Source: Exiguobacterium sp. RIT594
GTDB taxonomy: Bacteria > Bacillota > Bacilli > Exiguobacteriales > Exiguobacteriaceae
Assembly: GCF_003339585.1 (NCBI RefSeq)
Contig: NZ_QPKF01000002.1
Span: 62,001-126,000 of the forward strand
Reading direction: 5' to 3'
DNA: 64,000 nucleotides
The position numbers were made by a program, and so were the translations under genes. The notes beneath the pieces are model-generated. The model had not been told where the DNA came from. It searched no databases and saw only the letters and a program-made list of their open reading frames with translations. Shown here one piece after another: positions 53,264 to 62,025 of the stretch. The stretch's first letter is position 1, and each line of letters opens with the position of its first letter.

Positions 53264-54486
53264 CCATCCTCCTCTTGATTTTCACGTTGTCCGATCGGTA
53301 AGAAATAAGATCGATTCCCCGTGATCCTTTCACCTGCCCGTACCCCGACAGCACTCGGTCGCCCGCCAAGCACAAACACACCAAACATATATGCGACTTC
53401 TGTTTCATCTTCTAATGACCACATCGGTAATTCCTGATACCGTTGATACACGGCCGACTGATTGCTGAATGAACGTTGTTCGTTGCTGAACAGGACATTC
53501 CCGTCCCCTTGACGGACAGTAACCGTATCCCCTTCTCGTCCAAAGATCGGTTTTTCGACGAAAGCTTGTTGCTGACGTAAAAACGGCTCCGGACTCAAAT
53601 AGGTCGGTAAGAAATACTGAGCAATAATCTCATGATCACGCCCGGTCAAATAAGGATGGTCTGTTTCATGCAAGAGCCAGATTAAAGCCAAGACCGACTT
53701 GGCCTGCATCAGGAATGCCGACGGCGGATTGATGATTTCAAGCAATCCCATCTCGACGAGCTGAAGCAACAAGTGTCCCAGCTCTTTTCCGTCTTCATCA
53801 CGGTCGAGTAGAGCCATCTCAATCGGAAACGTCTGCCGGTAAAGAATATCGATTCTTCGTCCCTGTTGGTCATACAACCCATCTTCTGCCCGTATCTCAA
53901 GTTCGTCAAGAGGACAGTATGTAGCACCGGCAACAAATTGTTGCAGATACTCTGTCGTCCACCGGTCTTCGATATTGTCTCCATGTGACGTGAAGACGAC
54001 GTGCGGCTGTTCGTGACGAATCCTGTGACCGGCCGCCTTCACCGCACGATCAACGCTGTCCGCCAACTGTTTTGCTCGTCCGTCATTAATTGGCTTAAAA
54101 CCCACTTTTTGCGCAATCCGATCGTTGACTTCAAAAGATTCCTTAATAAATGTCGGTGTATCCGCATTCCATTCCATGATCGAAATCCGATTCTCTGTGA
54201 CAATGAAATCGAAGCGGCTGATGACTGATAAAGGACGCATCGTCTGTAACCGTAAAAAAGGTAAAGCATCCTTCGGAAAACCAAGTTCAATTAATCCGTC
54301 GTCATCCATCGTCCAAAGAATCGGAATCACTTTTTCAAAGATGGTATACGCTTCTCGTGCCGCTGTCCGCAATGCCTGAATCGTCTCGTTCGAAACGGGC
54401 ATTACTTCCGCCAAAGCGTAAATTTCTCCATCCAGCACATCCCAAAAAGCGTCGATATCCCCGTACAATTCCTGTCGTGTCCTCAT
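53260..54486 (-). CDS. Glutathionylspermidine synthase-like ATP-grasp ligase
   Basis: A 408-residue protein matching the glutathionylspermidine synthase preATP-grasp/ATP-grasp domain: RFDFIVTENRISIMEWNADTP (here the ISIMEWNADTPTF block near residue 105), NDRIAQKVGF and the C-terminal GREGDTVTVRQG and VYQRYQELPMW loops. The E. coli relatives YgiC and YjfC have the same single domain and no amidase; their products are unknown. Bacillales do not make glutathione, so the true substrate probably is another peptide or amine. Overlaps both neighbours by four bases. Confidence 0.83.
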   Translation of the reverse strand: MRTRQELYGDIDAFWDVLDGEIYALAEVMPVSNETIQALRTAAREAYTIFEKVIPILWTMDDDGLIELGFPKDALPFLRLQTMRPLSVISRFDFIVTENRISIMEWNADTPTFIKESFEVNDRIAQKVGFKPINDGRAKQLADSVDRAVKAAGHRIRHEQPHVVFTSHGDNIEDRWTTEYLQQFVAGATYCPLDELEIRAEDGLYDQQGRRIDILYRQTFPIEMALLDRDEDGKELGHLLLQLVEMGLLEIINPPSAFLMQAKSVLALIWLLHETDHPYLTGRDHEIIAQYFLPTYLSPEPFLRQQQAFVEKPIFGREGDTVTVRQGDGNVLFSNEQRSFSNQSAVYQRYQELPMWSLEDETEVAYMFGVFVLGGRPSAVGVRAGERITGNRSYFLPIGQRENQEEDG

Positions 54487-54821
54487 CCGCCGAAGAAGCC
54501 GGACGATGACCCCGTCCCAAATCCTTTTGTCTTGGCATTATAACTTTTAACGTCCTTTGATCGGGGGGTGTATCCTTTCGTTCGCATCGCACTATGCATC
54601 AAGGCGCGCGAAGCAAAGTAACTTCCTCCCCAGTAAAAGAACCCCGAGTGTGTCGAGCTTGAATCATCACAATACCAAACACCTTCATCGTTATCATATT
54701 CATAATCATCACAATCCGGATCATCCGGACGTTCCGCTTTTGCATTGTCCGATCCACATCCACTGAGCGTCGTTCCGATTAATAACGTAGCTGCAAGTGT
54801 TGCCTGCTTCATCCAACTCAC
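54483..54821 (-). CDS. Small lipoprotein paired with the ATP-grasp ligase (YgiB-like)
   Basis: About 112 residues: a lipoprotein signal (TLAATLLIGTTLSGCG), an acidic Cys-bearing stretch (PDDPDCDDYEYDNDEGVWYC) and a Gly/Ser-rich tail ending GTGSSSGFFGG. The partner order resembles E. coli ygiB-ygiC, where a small lipoprotein of glycine-rich end precedes a GSP-synthase homologue. GAGAGGGG is 8 nt before a GTG at 54821, which I take as the start; an ATG at 54812 is the alternative. Its stop overlaps the ligase start. Confidence 0.65.
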   Translation of the reverse strand: MSWMKQATLAATLLIGTTLSGCGSDNAKAERPDDPDCDDYEYDNDEGVWYCDDSSSTHSGFFYWGGSYFASRALMHSAMRTKGYTPRSKDVKSYNAKTKGFGTGSSSGFFGG

Positions 54822-54954
54822 ATCACATACCCCTCTCGTCACAATTTGTTATTCTAAGTATACGCTTTTTCCACCAAAAAAGTTTCTAAGTCGTTCCGGA
54901 ACTTTTTTTGTTAAGGCCAGTAGAATAACGAAGAAGACTTGAGGAGGAAATCAA

Positions 54955-55401
54955 ATGTCACTTGCCTATTATGTCGAAGATCAAAATGAGTTCAAATCGA
55001 TTTATCAATATAGCCGCTTTGCCATTGAACCGGAAGAAATCATTGCGCATCAACTTTGCGAATTTCATATCATCGAAGGTCACTTATATGAGTTGCGTTC
55101 CAATGAAATGGATGGCGAATACGATCAGTTAATCGTCGATCATGTGGAAGCGTCTCCCCGTGATCCGGCGGACCGTGTCTATCCGCCGCACCAGATTCAT
55201 CTCGAATTCCGACGCTTCCAGGAAAGTGCGTCACATCCGGTCATCAAGACGGTGACCGTCCCGAATCATATCCAGGCCATGCGCTTTTTAGTCAAAGATA
55301 AATTGAGCGTACCCGATCATGGCGTCTTTGAACGAGACAGCTGTGAAGTCGATTTAGACCGAAATTGTTACGTGATTTATTTAGGTGAAGAAATCATTTA
55401 A
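54955..55401 (+). CDS. Conserved hypothetical protein
   Basis: A 148-residue acidic, soluble protein (LAYYVEDQNEFKSIYQYSRF at the N-terminus; NCYVIYLGEEII at the end) with mixed alpha/beta character and no motif I recognise. GAGGAGG lies 7 nt before the ATG. It diverges from the lipoprotein gene and is followed by a small Lys-rich gene. No function is proposed. Confidence 0.65.
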   Translation: MSLAYYVEDQNEFKSIYQYSRFAIEPEEIIAHQLCEFHIIEGHLYELRSNEMDGEYDQLIVDHVEASPRDPADRVYPPHQIHLEFRRFQESASHPVIKTVTVPNHIQAMRFLVKDKLSVPDHGVFERDSCEVDLDRNCYVIYLGEEII

Positions 55402-55487
55402 TGAAAGAATTAAGTATAGTTCGTTTTCAAGACAGGTTTTTTTTGGCATACTAGAGGATAAGAACGAATTAATCGAGGTGAACACAC

Positions 55488-55661
55488 ATGAGCGAACAAC
55501 CAAAAAAATTGTCTCTTCAAGAAGCAATGATTGAACAATTAAAAGCAAAAAAACAATCACAGACAAAACGTCCGACCGGTTTGCGCGGAACAGAAACAAA
55601 ACAAATGACAAGCCAAAAAACGAAAAAAACGAACAACCAGAAAAAACGGACAGGCGTCTAA
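55488..55661 (+). CDS. Small lysine/glutamine-rich basic protein (57 aa)
   Basis: A 57-residue frame, MSEQPKKLSLQEAMIEQLKA at the start and NNQKKRTGV at the end, with 14 lysines. CGAGGTG lies 8 nt before the ATG. The N-terminal half is probably one amphipathic helix and the rest disordered, a pattern seen in small ribosome- or nucleic-acid-associated proteins. It lies 27 nt before the ABC-F gene on the same strand, so co-transcription with a ribosome-acting protein is likely. Confidence 0.6.
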   Translation: MSEQPKKLSLQEAMIEQLKAKKQSQTKRPTGLRGTETKQMTSQKTKKTNNQKKRTGV

Positions 55662-55688
55662 TTGAATTCATGAAATAAGGGAGTAACT

Positions 55689-57245
55689 ATGAGTATTTTA
55701 ACGGTATCAAACTTAAGCCATGGTTTTGGCGATCGTGCGATTTTCGAAGATGTCTCGTTTCGTCTGTTAAAAGGGGAACACATCGGTCTCGTCGGAGCAA
55801 ACGGTGAGGGTAAATCGACGTTCATGAACATCATTACTTCACAGCTCGAACCAGACGAAGGAAAAGTCGAATGGGCGAAACACGTCCGTGTCGGCTATCT
55901 GGATCAGCATGCTGTTCTTTCCAAAGGACTCACGATTCGTGATGCCTTAAAAGGAGCATTCCAATATCTGTTCGACATCGAACAGGAAATCAATGATCTG
56001 TATACAAAGATGGGCGAAGTCGAACCAGACGAACTCGAAAAAATGTTAGAAGAAGTCGGGGTCTTACAAGACATCTTGACGAACAATGATTTTTATACGA
56101 TCGATGCGAAAGTCGAAGAAATTGCACGCGGTTTAGGTCTTGATGAGATCGGTCTCGATCGTGATGTCCAGGAACTGAGCGGCGGACAGCGGACAAAAAT
56201 CCTGCTTGCGAAACTGTTGCTCGAAAAACCAGACATCCTGTTACTCGATGAGCCGACCAACTACTTGGATGTGCAACATATCGAATGGTTGAAACGTTAC
56301 CTCAATGATTACGAAAATGCGTTCATCTTGATTTCACACGACATTCCATTCTTGAACAGTGTCATCAACTTGATTTACCATATGGAAAACCAAGGACTCA
56401 ATCGTTACGTCGGTGATTACGACAACTTCCTGACTGTCCATGAGGCGAAGAAGAAGCAACATGAGTCGGCCTTCAAACGTCAACAGCAGGAAATTTCCGA
56501 GCTGAAAGACTTCGTCGCCCGAAATAAGGCCCGTGTCTCGACACGGAACATGGCGATGTCCCGTCAGAAGAAACTCGATAAGATGGATGTCATCGAACTC
56601 GCGCAGGAACGTCCGAAACCTGAGTTTCATTTCCAGACAGCCCGGACACCAAGTAAGTTGATGTTCGAAGCGAAAGGACTTGTCATCGGTTACGATGAGC
56701 CGCTTTCCCGTCCGCTTGACTTGATGATTGAGCGCGGTCAAAAAATCGCGTTACACGGGGCAAATGGTATCGGGAAGTCGACGTTACTCAAAAGTCTGCT
56801 TGGTGAGATTCCTTCGGTTTCCGGTACAGTCGAACGTGGAGAAAATCTTCACATCGGCTACTTCGAACAGGAAATCAAGGAAAAGAATTCGAATACGTGT
56901 ATCGAAGAGATTTGGGGCACATTCCCGTCTCTGACACAGCAGCAGGTCCGGGCTATGCTCGCGAAATGCGGTCTGATGACGAAACACATCGAATCGAAAA
57001 TCGAAGTCCTCAGTGGTGGGGAAAAAGCGAAGGTCCGCCTTTGTAAATTGATGAACACAGAATCCAATATTCTGGTTCTCGATGAGCCGACCAACCACTT
57101 GGATGTCGAAGCAAAAGAAGAACTCAAACGGGCTCTTCAGGAGTACAAAGGAACGGTTCTGTTGATTTCACACGAACCTGAATTTTACGAAGCCGTCGCA
57201 ACGGATTTATGGAATTGTGAATCGTGGACGACAAAAGTGTTCTAA
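55689..57245 (+). CDS. yfmM: ABC-F family ATPase (YfmM-like)
   Basis: A 518-residue soluble protein with two ABC domains. Walker A: GANGEGKST (about 36) and GANGIGKST (about 360); signatures LSGGQRTK and LSGGEKAK; Walker B: LLLDEPTNYLD and LVLDEPTNHLD. The inter-domain linker (about 240-310; KRQQQEISELKDFVARNKAR region) is the P-site tRNA interaction motif. Sequence is very close to B. subtilis YfmM. ABC-F proteins act on stalled or antibiotic-bound ribosomes; YfmM has no proven resistance role. AAGGGAG precedes the start. Confidence 0.9.
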   Translation: MSILTVSNLSHGFGDRAIFEDVSFRLLKGEHIGLVGANGEGKSTFMNIITSQLEPDEGKVEWAKHVRVGYLDQHAVLSKGLTIRDALKGAFQYLFDIEQEINDLYTKMGEVEPDELEKMLEEVGVLQDILTNNDFYTIDAKVEEIARGLGLDEIGLDRDVQELSGGQRTKILLAKLLLEKPDILLLDEPTNYLDVQHIEWLKRYLNDYENAFILISHDIPFLNSVINLIYHMENQGLNRYVGDYDNFLTVHEAKKKQHESAFKRQQQEISELKDFVARNKARVSTRNMAMSRQKKLDKMDVIELAQERPKPEFHFQTARTPSKLMFEAKGLVIGYDEPLSRPLDLMIERGQKIALHGANGIGKSTLLKSLLGEIPSVSGTVERGENLHIGYFEQEIKEKNSNTCIEEIWGTFPSLTQQQVRAMLAKCGLMTKHIESKIEVLSGGEKAKVRLCKLMNTESNILVLDEPTNHLDVEAKEELKRALQEYKGTVLLISHEPEFYEAVATDLWNCESWTTKVF

Positions 57246-57260
57246 AGGTAAACACCATCT

Positions 57261-57314
57261 GACGGAAGTCCGGGACTCGATTTTTAGATCGAGTCCCGCG
57301 TTCCGTCTTTTTTT
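57261..57314 (+). terminator. Terminator of yfmM
   Basis: GACGGAA-GGGACTCGAT pairs with ATCGAGTCCC-TTCCGTC; T7 tail. Confidence 0.9.
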
Positions 57315-57411
57315 GGGCTTTCATTTAATTCATAGACTTAATCATTGCCTTGTTCAACGATTTGTATCAAACTAAATGGCAGATGCAACTTTTTCTGAAG
57401 GAGTGGATGTC

Positions 57412-58197
57412 ATGGAAACGATCACTAAAAAAGCCAACTTATCATTACTCGAACTTCCGAGCGGTGGAGACGAGTCGCTATTTTGCCGTCTCTACTCTCC
57501 TGCACTCGCTGCTCCTGCACCACTCATCGTCCTGTTTCATGGATTCCCCGGAAAACAATTAAACATGGACTGGGCGGTTCAATTACAAAACCTCGGCTTT
57601 CACGTCCTTGTGACGTCTTACCGCGGAACGATCGGCAGTCCGGGAGCATTTCGTTTCCAACATGTCCTTGAAGATGCGACTGCCATCATGCAACATGTCA
57701 TTTCTCCCGCCTTTACGCAAGCACACGATATCTCAGCCGATCAGATTTCAATCGTCGGCCACAGTATGGGCGGCTTTGCCGGACTTCATGCGTTCGTCGA
57801 TGTTCCGGACATTGCGCATTACATCGGGATCTCTCCATTCAACTTCGGTTTGATCGGTCAACTGGTACTCTCTTATCCGGAACATGAAGAGGCGTTACAA
57901 GGTGTCTTGAGCCGCGGAGCTCAGTTCCTGTCCCATACCGACGGCGACATACTGCTCGACGAACTAAAACGACATCATGCGACGTGGAACCTGCTGTCAC
58001 TGAAAGAACAACTCGGAACACGTTCCGCCTTACTTGTGACGTCGGAACGTGACGAGACGTCTATCAAATCACTTCATCATGACTTGCTTCAGGATGCCAG
58101 CGCCTTTGAACAAATCATTGTCGATAGTGATCACAACTATATCGACAATCGGGAAGATGCCTTTCAGGCTTGGACCACGTGGTTAAGACAACGCTAA
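57412..58197 (+). CDS. Alpha/beta hydrolase
   Basis: A 261-residue cytoplasmic hydrolase. Oxyanion region VLFHGFPGKQLN, nucleophile Ser in IVGHSMGGFAGL (about residue 115), acid Asp in TSERDETSI and His in DSDHNYIDNRE. It resembles serine esterases or peptidases of the S9/AB-hydrolase groups; substrate unknown. GAAGGAG lies 8 nt before the ATG at 57412, so the 12-residue extension is rejected. Confidence 0.82.
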   Translation: METITKKANLSLLELPSGGDESLFCRLYSPALAAPAPLIVLFHGFPGKQLNMDWAVQLQNLGFHVLVTSYRGTIGSPGAFRFQHVLEDATAIMQHVISPAFTQAHDISADQISIVGHSMGGFAGLHAFVDVPDIAHYIGISPFNFGLIGQLVLSYPEHEEALQGVLSRGAQFLSHTDGDILLDELKRHHATWNLLSLKEQLGTRSALLVTSERDETSIKSLHHDLLQDASAFEQIIVDSDHNYIDNREDAFQAWTTWLRQR

Positions 58198-58241
58198 AAA
58201 ACGAGCGTCCTCATTTCACTAGTGAGGACGCTCGCTTTTTA
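58196..58241. terminator. Bidirectional terminator between the hydrolase and the ferric-reductase-like gene
   Basis: CGAGCGTCCTCA pairs with TGAGGACGCTCG, A/T tails on both sides. The stop codon of the minus-strand gene lies within the stem. Confidence 0.9.
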
Positions 58242-58786
58242 GGTGTTGCTGTTTTCGGACGGACCTGCATACGGTACAAAATCAGTGTAAACAATGTCAG
58301 TGTCGAACAGGCATACCAAATGGTCGTGAAAAGTGTTCCTGTATCCGTTCCGATGAAAATTCCGTGTAGCGTCATCAAGAGCCAGGCCGGCAGGACAAGC
58401 CAGTGCGTTAATTTCCATAATGTTTTTCCGAGCGCCTCTTTCAAGAAATCAGAAGTAACCAAGACAAAACCAAACAGGTACAGACTGATCGTTCCAAAGG
58501 CATTCCAAAGCGGCTCATAGGAGGCCGTTCCCGGAATCAGAATTTCAAGCAAACGCAGAGGGGCATACGTATCGACGACGATCAGCGTCGCATGAAGCAC
58601 AATCGCGAGTAAGCCGGCCCAGCCACTGTACAGGTGAATATTATGCAGACGTGCCTTTTGTTTTCTCAATGCCGGGAATGAACCGAGTAGACCGGCTAAC
58701 ACCGATAGTGTCAAAAAGAAATGTCCGGTCAACCCGCTCAAACGAATCATCGTCCACGTTGAAAATAACCACTTCATCCAGTCCAT
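58211..58786 (-). CDS. Ferric-reductase-like heme membrane protein
   Basis: A 191-residue protein with about six transmembrane helices and a set of helix-embedded His residues (GLTGHFFLTL, RLHNIHLYSGW, AIVLHATLIV, KLTHWLVLP, MTLHGIFIG) that could ligate two hemes, as in the ferric reductase transmembrane domain/YedZ group. It lacks the FAD/NAD domain of full reductases, so it needs a partner. It overlaps apbE by 13 nt and is the last gene of a three-gene operon. Confidence 0.8.
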   Translation of the reverse strand: MDWMKWLFSTWTMIRLSGLTGHFFLTLSVLAGLLGSFPALRKQKARLHNIHLYSGWAGLLAIVLHATLIVVDTYAPLRLLEILIPGTASYEPLWNAFGTISLYLFGFVLVTSDFLKEALGKTLWKLTHWLVLPAWLLMTLHGIFIGTDTGTLFTTIWYACSTLTLFTLILYRMQVRPKTATPKKRASSLVK

Positions 58787-59664
58787 ATGGCTTGTCCTCC
58801 CTTCTCTTCCGCCACCATTTTTCCTGACTCATCCATCAATAGTAATCGTCCGTTCGGAAACCACTTGAACAGTTTGTCCTGTCGTTCGGCTTCTGTCATC
58901 TGAAAAGCGAGTTTCGTCATCACTTCTGCCTCATAGAGTTGTGGCGCAGACGCCGTGATTTGGACGAATCGGCTTTCAATCGGACGCCCTGTCTTACCAC
59001 TTAACAAATGATGGTTCGCCCTGTCGCCCACTTTCCAGGAACGATACATCCGGCTCGAGGTCGCGACAGCCCCTTGTCGTAACCGGATTTCTGCAATCTC
59101 AGTTTCTGTCTTCGGATCTGTGACGGCAATTTTCCACGGCTCGTCATCAGACCAGACAATGACGTCTCCGCCAGCGTCAATCAATCCGCGTGGCTGGTTC
59201 TTCCGTAAACGTTGGGCAACCATCATTGCCGCCGCTCCCTTGCCGATTCCGCCTAAGTCAATCGTTCCTCCACCGACCCGCGTCACTTCACATCCTTCGA
59301 CTAAAAACGGACTGATTTCAGGCGGCAGGGCTGCTTCTGATTCAACGGCCTGCCGGAAAGGAAACGATCGGTCGTAACCGTTTGCGCGCTGCTGTTCAAG
59401 TAGGAAGGGCGAAAAGTAATGTTCGGTCTGTTCAAAATAACGAATTGCCCGTTGTAACAATCGTGCAAGCGGTAACGATACCGTCAGCGTCTGCCCAATC
59501 AGCAGTTGATTCAACTGACTGACTTCGCTGGACGAACTGAATCGTGACCATTGCCGGTCCACATAATGAAAGAACTGCTCGATGTCCTGCCATTCCTTTT
59601 CTTCGATCCTTTGGTTCGTGATAAAACGAATGTTATTATGCATCGAATAGAGTTGCCGCTCCAT
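58774..59664 (-). CDS. apbE: FAD:protein FMN transferase (ApbE family)
   Basis: A 296-residue ApbE-type enzyme, which attaches FMN covalently to Thr/Ser of target proteins from FAD. Typical blocks are WSRFSSSSEVSQLNQ near the N-terminus, DLGGIGKGAAAMMVAQRL (about 150), LIDAGGDVIVWS and SGKTGRPIESRFVQITASAP with the metal-binding region. There is no obvious signal peptide or lipobox. AGGAGG is 8 nt before the ATG and follows directly on the preceding gene's stop. The flavinylation target is not evident in the window. Confidence 0.9.
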   Translation of the reverse strand: MERQLYSMHNNIRFITNQRIEEKEWQDIEQFFHYVDRQWSRFSSSSEVSQLNQLLIGQTLTVSLPLARLLQRAIRYFEQTEHYFSPFLLEQQRANGYDRSFPFRQAVESEAALPPEISPFLVEGCEVTRVGGGTIDLGGIGKGAAAMMVAQRLRKNQPRGLIDAGGDVIVWSDDEPWKIAVTDPKTETEIAEIRLRQGAVATSSRMYRSWKVGDRANHHLLSGKTGRPIESRFVQITASAPQLYEAEVMTKLAFQMTEAERQDKLFKWFPNGRLLLMDESGKMVAEEKGGQAIWTG

Positions 59665-59677
59665 TTCGTTTCACCTC

Positions 59678-59998
59678 CTATTTCGAATGACTCGACTGAC
59701 CGTCACTTCCGCCGCTCGGTTGATTAAATCCGGAAGAATCGTTGCTTTGCCAATTACCGTCATCGTCGTCATCCTCTTCGTCGTAATATCCGTTGTCTTC
59801 ATCTGACTCTCCCCATTCATCGTCATCACCGTTAGACGGCTGACTCGGGATTGTCGTCTCGTTCGAATAAGAATCTCCTGTATTGATGGTATTCGCCGGC
59901 TGATCGTTTGTCGCAACGGTCAACTGACCAATCGCAAGTCCTAAAAAGACACTGCTGCTCAGTCCCACAATCCATTTCGCGAACGGTTTCGGTTTCAC
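59678..59998 (-). CDS. Exported, membrane-anchored highly acidic protein
   Basis: A 106-residue protein: a short basic start (KPKPFAKW), one hydrophobic helix (about 10-28, signal or anchor), then an exported disordered tail with a dense acid run (DDDEWGESDEDNGYYDEEDD and more) and a Ser/Gly/Gln-rich end. The GTG at 59998 has GAGAGGA upstream; a frame extension through the divergent regulator is rejected. First gene of an operon with apbE and the heme protein. It lacks the D-x-x-G-A-(S/T) flavinylation motif, so it is not an evident ApbE target. The acid run could bind cations. Confidence 0.7.
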   Translation of the reverse strand: MKPKPFAKWIVGLSSSVFLGLAIGQLTVATNDQPANTINTGDSYSNETTIPSQPSNGDDDEWGESDEDNGYYDEEDDDDDGNWQSNDSSGFNQPSGGSDGQSSHSK

Positions 59999-60047
59999 AT
60001 TTTTCCTCTCCTCTCGTTTCCTGTTATCTTTACTGTATCGATAAAAA

Positions 60048-60062
60048 CTGACAACTAGCTGA
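60048..60062 (-). promoter_or_regulatory. Predicted response-regulator operator, copy 1
   Basis: Minus strand TCAGCTAGTTGTCAG, identical at 13 of 15 positions to the site upstream of the DUF2231 gene. It lies in the divergent region between the acidic-protein/apbE operon and the response-regulator gene, about 50 nt before the former's start. A second TGACAACT copy (plus strand 60063-60070) adjoins it. Confidence 0.55.
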
Positions 60063-60108
60063 TGACAACTGTGGGATAATAAGAAAAAACAAACCGGGAG
60101 GAACAAGG

Positions 60109-60786
60109 ATGCGGATTTTGATTGCAGAAGATGACAAGCGGCTTGCCAAAATGTTGCGGCTCCATTTGGAACGTGCCGGCTATCAGGTCGATGTGGCTCA
60201 TGACGGACTCGAAGCCATCGAGCAATGCCAGACTTTTCGTTATGATTTATTGGTCCTCGACTGGATGATGCCACATAAAAGCGGGATTGAAGTGGCGACT
60301 GAATTACGTGGGGAACGTTTCGAAGGCGGGATCCTGATGCTGACGGCTCGTGATACGGAAATCGATTTGGTACATGGACTGGACAGCGGTGCCGATGATT
60401 ATCTCGTCAAACCCTTTCAGGCAAACGAACTGTTAGCACGCCTCCGCGCCTTGAGCCGGCGTCAGAAAAAGGCATTCGTCTCGACTGTTTCGTATCAGGA
60501 ACTCGAACTTGATATCACGACTCAGACGATTTCCTATGCCGGACAGTTACTTGAGCTGACACGTCGTGAATTCGAATTTCTTTCGCTGTTGCTCCGCCGC
60601 CCGGAGCAGGTCATGGGACGTGAGCTGATCATTGAAGTCGTTTGGGGAATCGGCGCAGATATCACCGATAATGCACTCGACGCACTCGTTCGGCTCGTCC
60701 GGAAAAAGCTCGATGCTGCCGGTGCACCGGCTTTGATTCAAACGGTTCGCGGATTCGGTTATCGGCTCGGAGGTCCTCATGCTTGA
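60109..60786 (+). CDS. OmpR/PhoB-family response regulator
   Basis: A 225-residue regulator: receiver domain with AEDDK, phospho-acceptor Asp51 (LLVLDWMMPHKSG) and Lys in LVKPFQANELL, then a winged helix (LTRREFEFLSLLLRRPEQV, ITDNALDALVRLVRKKL). Its start follows GGGAGGAA. It overlaps the kinase gene by 8 nt and diverges from the acidic-protein/apbE/heme operon. A repeated site on both sides of the locus is its likely binding sequence. Confidence 0.9.
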   Translation: MRILIAEDDKRLAKMLRLHLERAGYQVDVAHDGLEAIEQCQTFRYDLLVLDWMMPHKSGIEVATELRGERFEGGILMLTARDTEIDLVHGLDSGADDYLVKPFQANELLARLRALSRRQKKAFVSTVSYQELELDITTQTISYAGQLLELTRREFEFLSLLLRRPEQVMGRELIIEVVWGIGADITDNALDALVRLVRKKLDAAGAPALIQTVRGFGYRLGGPHA

Positions 60787-61951
60787 AACCATTCGAAAAC
60801 GGCTGACGCTACTATTCAGCGGAACGTTTTTACTGTTGTTGATTCTGATTTTAGTCGGCGTTTACTTCACGACCGCCCGGCTGCTTGATCAAACCGAGCT
60901 GAACCAATTAAAGTCAGTGTCCGACCGCGATCTGTTCGAACGGATCGAGCACGGCGAAGACCGGTTAATCCGCAATCCGATTTACTTTCAGATTATGAAT
61001 CCGGACGGTTCAGTCCGCTTCACATCGCTTCCTGACGACTTACCGGCGAAGACCCTTCAGCGCTTTATGACCGCAGATGAAGAAACTCAAAAAGTCGAAT
61101 TCGACGACCGGCACTATCTGCTTTATCAACGGGATAATGATGAACAGGGCACGATTCTCCTGATGAAAGACATCTCTGCCACACAGGATACACTCCAGCG
61201 CCTGATCGCCATGTTAGCCGGCATCACGATTTTGTCGACCCTTGTCTTGATGGGTCTCAGTTACGTACTCGCCGGTCGTTCCGTCGTTCCGGTCCAACAA
61301 GCCTTTGACCGACAGCGCCGTTTTACATCAGACGCTTCTCATGAACTAAGGACGCCGCTGACGATTTTATACAGCGGCATCGAGTTACTCGAGACTGAGC
61401 CGCTCAGCACGGAAGGAAAAACAATCTTATCGGATTTGAAGGCAGAGACGGCCTCGATGCAGTATTTAGTTTCCGACTTACTGTTGTTGGCCCGGGAAGG
61501 TCAACCCGGATCCATGAGCCCGATTGATTTAAGTACACTCGTCACACAGACTTCTGAACGGTTTAAACATACGTTAGTCGACCGGACATTGGCCTTATCT
61601 GTCGCGCCCAATTTGTTGATCAAGAGCGATCCTAACCAGTTGATCCGTCTGTTGACGATCTTTCTAGAAAATGCCGCTGCCTACAGCGATGCTAATATTG
61701 AAGTTTACCTGCAACAGACGTCAACCGATGTTCGATTAACCATCGCTGATCACGGAATCGGCATTCCACCGGAAAATTACGATAAGATATTTGAACGGTT
61801 CTTCCGCGGTGACCACTCTCGCCATGGTACCGGAACCGGGCTCGGGCTCGCCATCGCCAAATCGATTGCCGATGCACATCAAGCCACTATCTTTGTTGAA
61901 TCCACACCCGAAACCGGAACACGCTTCACGATTCTTTTTCCAATTTCTTAA
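60779..61951 (+). CDS. Sensor histidine kinase
   Basis: A 390-residue membrane kinase: TM1 about 13-33, a small external domain of about 105 residues, TM2 about 143-163, a HAMP-like stretch, HisKA with His188 (SDASHELRTPLTI) and a HATPase domain (FLENAAAYSDANIEV, HGTGTGLGLAIAKS). It pairs with the overlapping response regulator. The short sensor domain and the redox genes around it hint at an envelope or redox signal, which is inference only. Confidence 0.88.
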   Translation: MLETIRKRLTLLFSGTFLLLLILILVGVYFTTARLLDQTELNQLKSVSDRDLFERIEHGEDRLIRNPIYFQIMNPDGSVRFTSLPDDLPAKTLQRFMTADEETQKVEFDDRHYLLYQRDNDEQGTILLMKDISATQDTLQRLIAMLAGITILSTLVLMGLSYVLAGRSVVPVQQAFDRQRRFTSDASHELRTPLTILYSGIELLETEPLSTEGKTILSDLKAETASMQYLVSDLLLLAREGQPGSMSPIDLSTLVTQTSERFKHTLVDRTLALSVAPNLLIKSDPNQLIRLLTIFLENAAAYSDANIEVYLQQTSTDVRLTIADHGIGIPPENYDKIFERFFRGDHSRHGTGTGLGLAIAKSIADAHQATIFVESTPETGTRFTILFPIS

Positions 61952-61957
61952 TGACCG

Positions 61958-61972
61958 TCAGCTAACTGTCAG
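61958..61972 (+). promoter_or_regulatory. Predicted response-regulator operator, copy 2
   Basis: TCAGCTAACTGTCAG, the partner of the site at 60048-60062, contained in an 11-bp-period direct repeat (CGTCAGCTAAC/TGTCAGATAAC). It ends 21 nt before TATGTT (61994-61999), the likely -10 of the DUF2231 gene, which has no good -35; that suits an activator. Confidence 0.6.
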
Positions 61973-62025
61973 ATAACCCGGTTAAAGTAACAGTATGTTC
62001 CATTACTTATCAAGGAGGTTATCTT

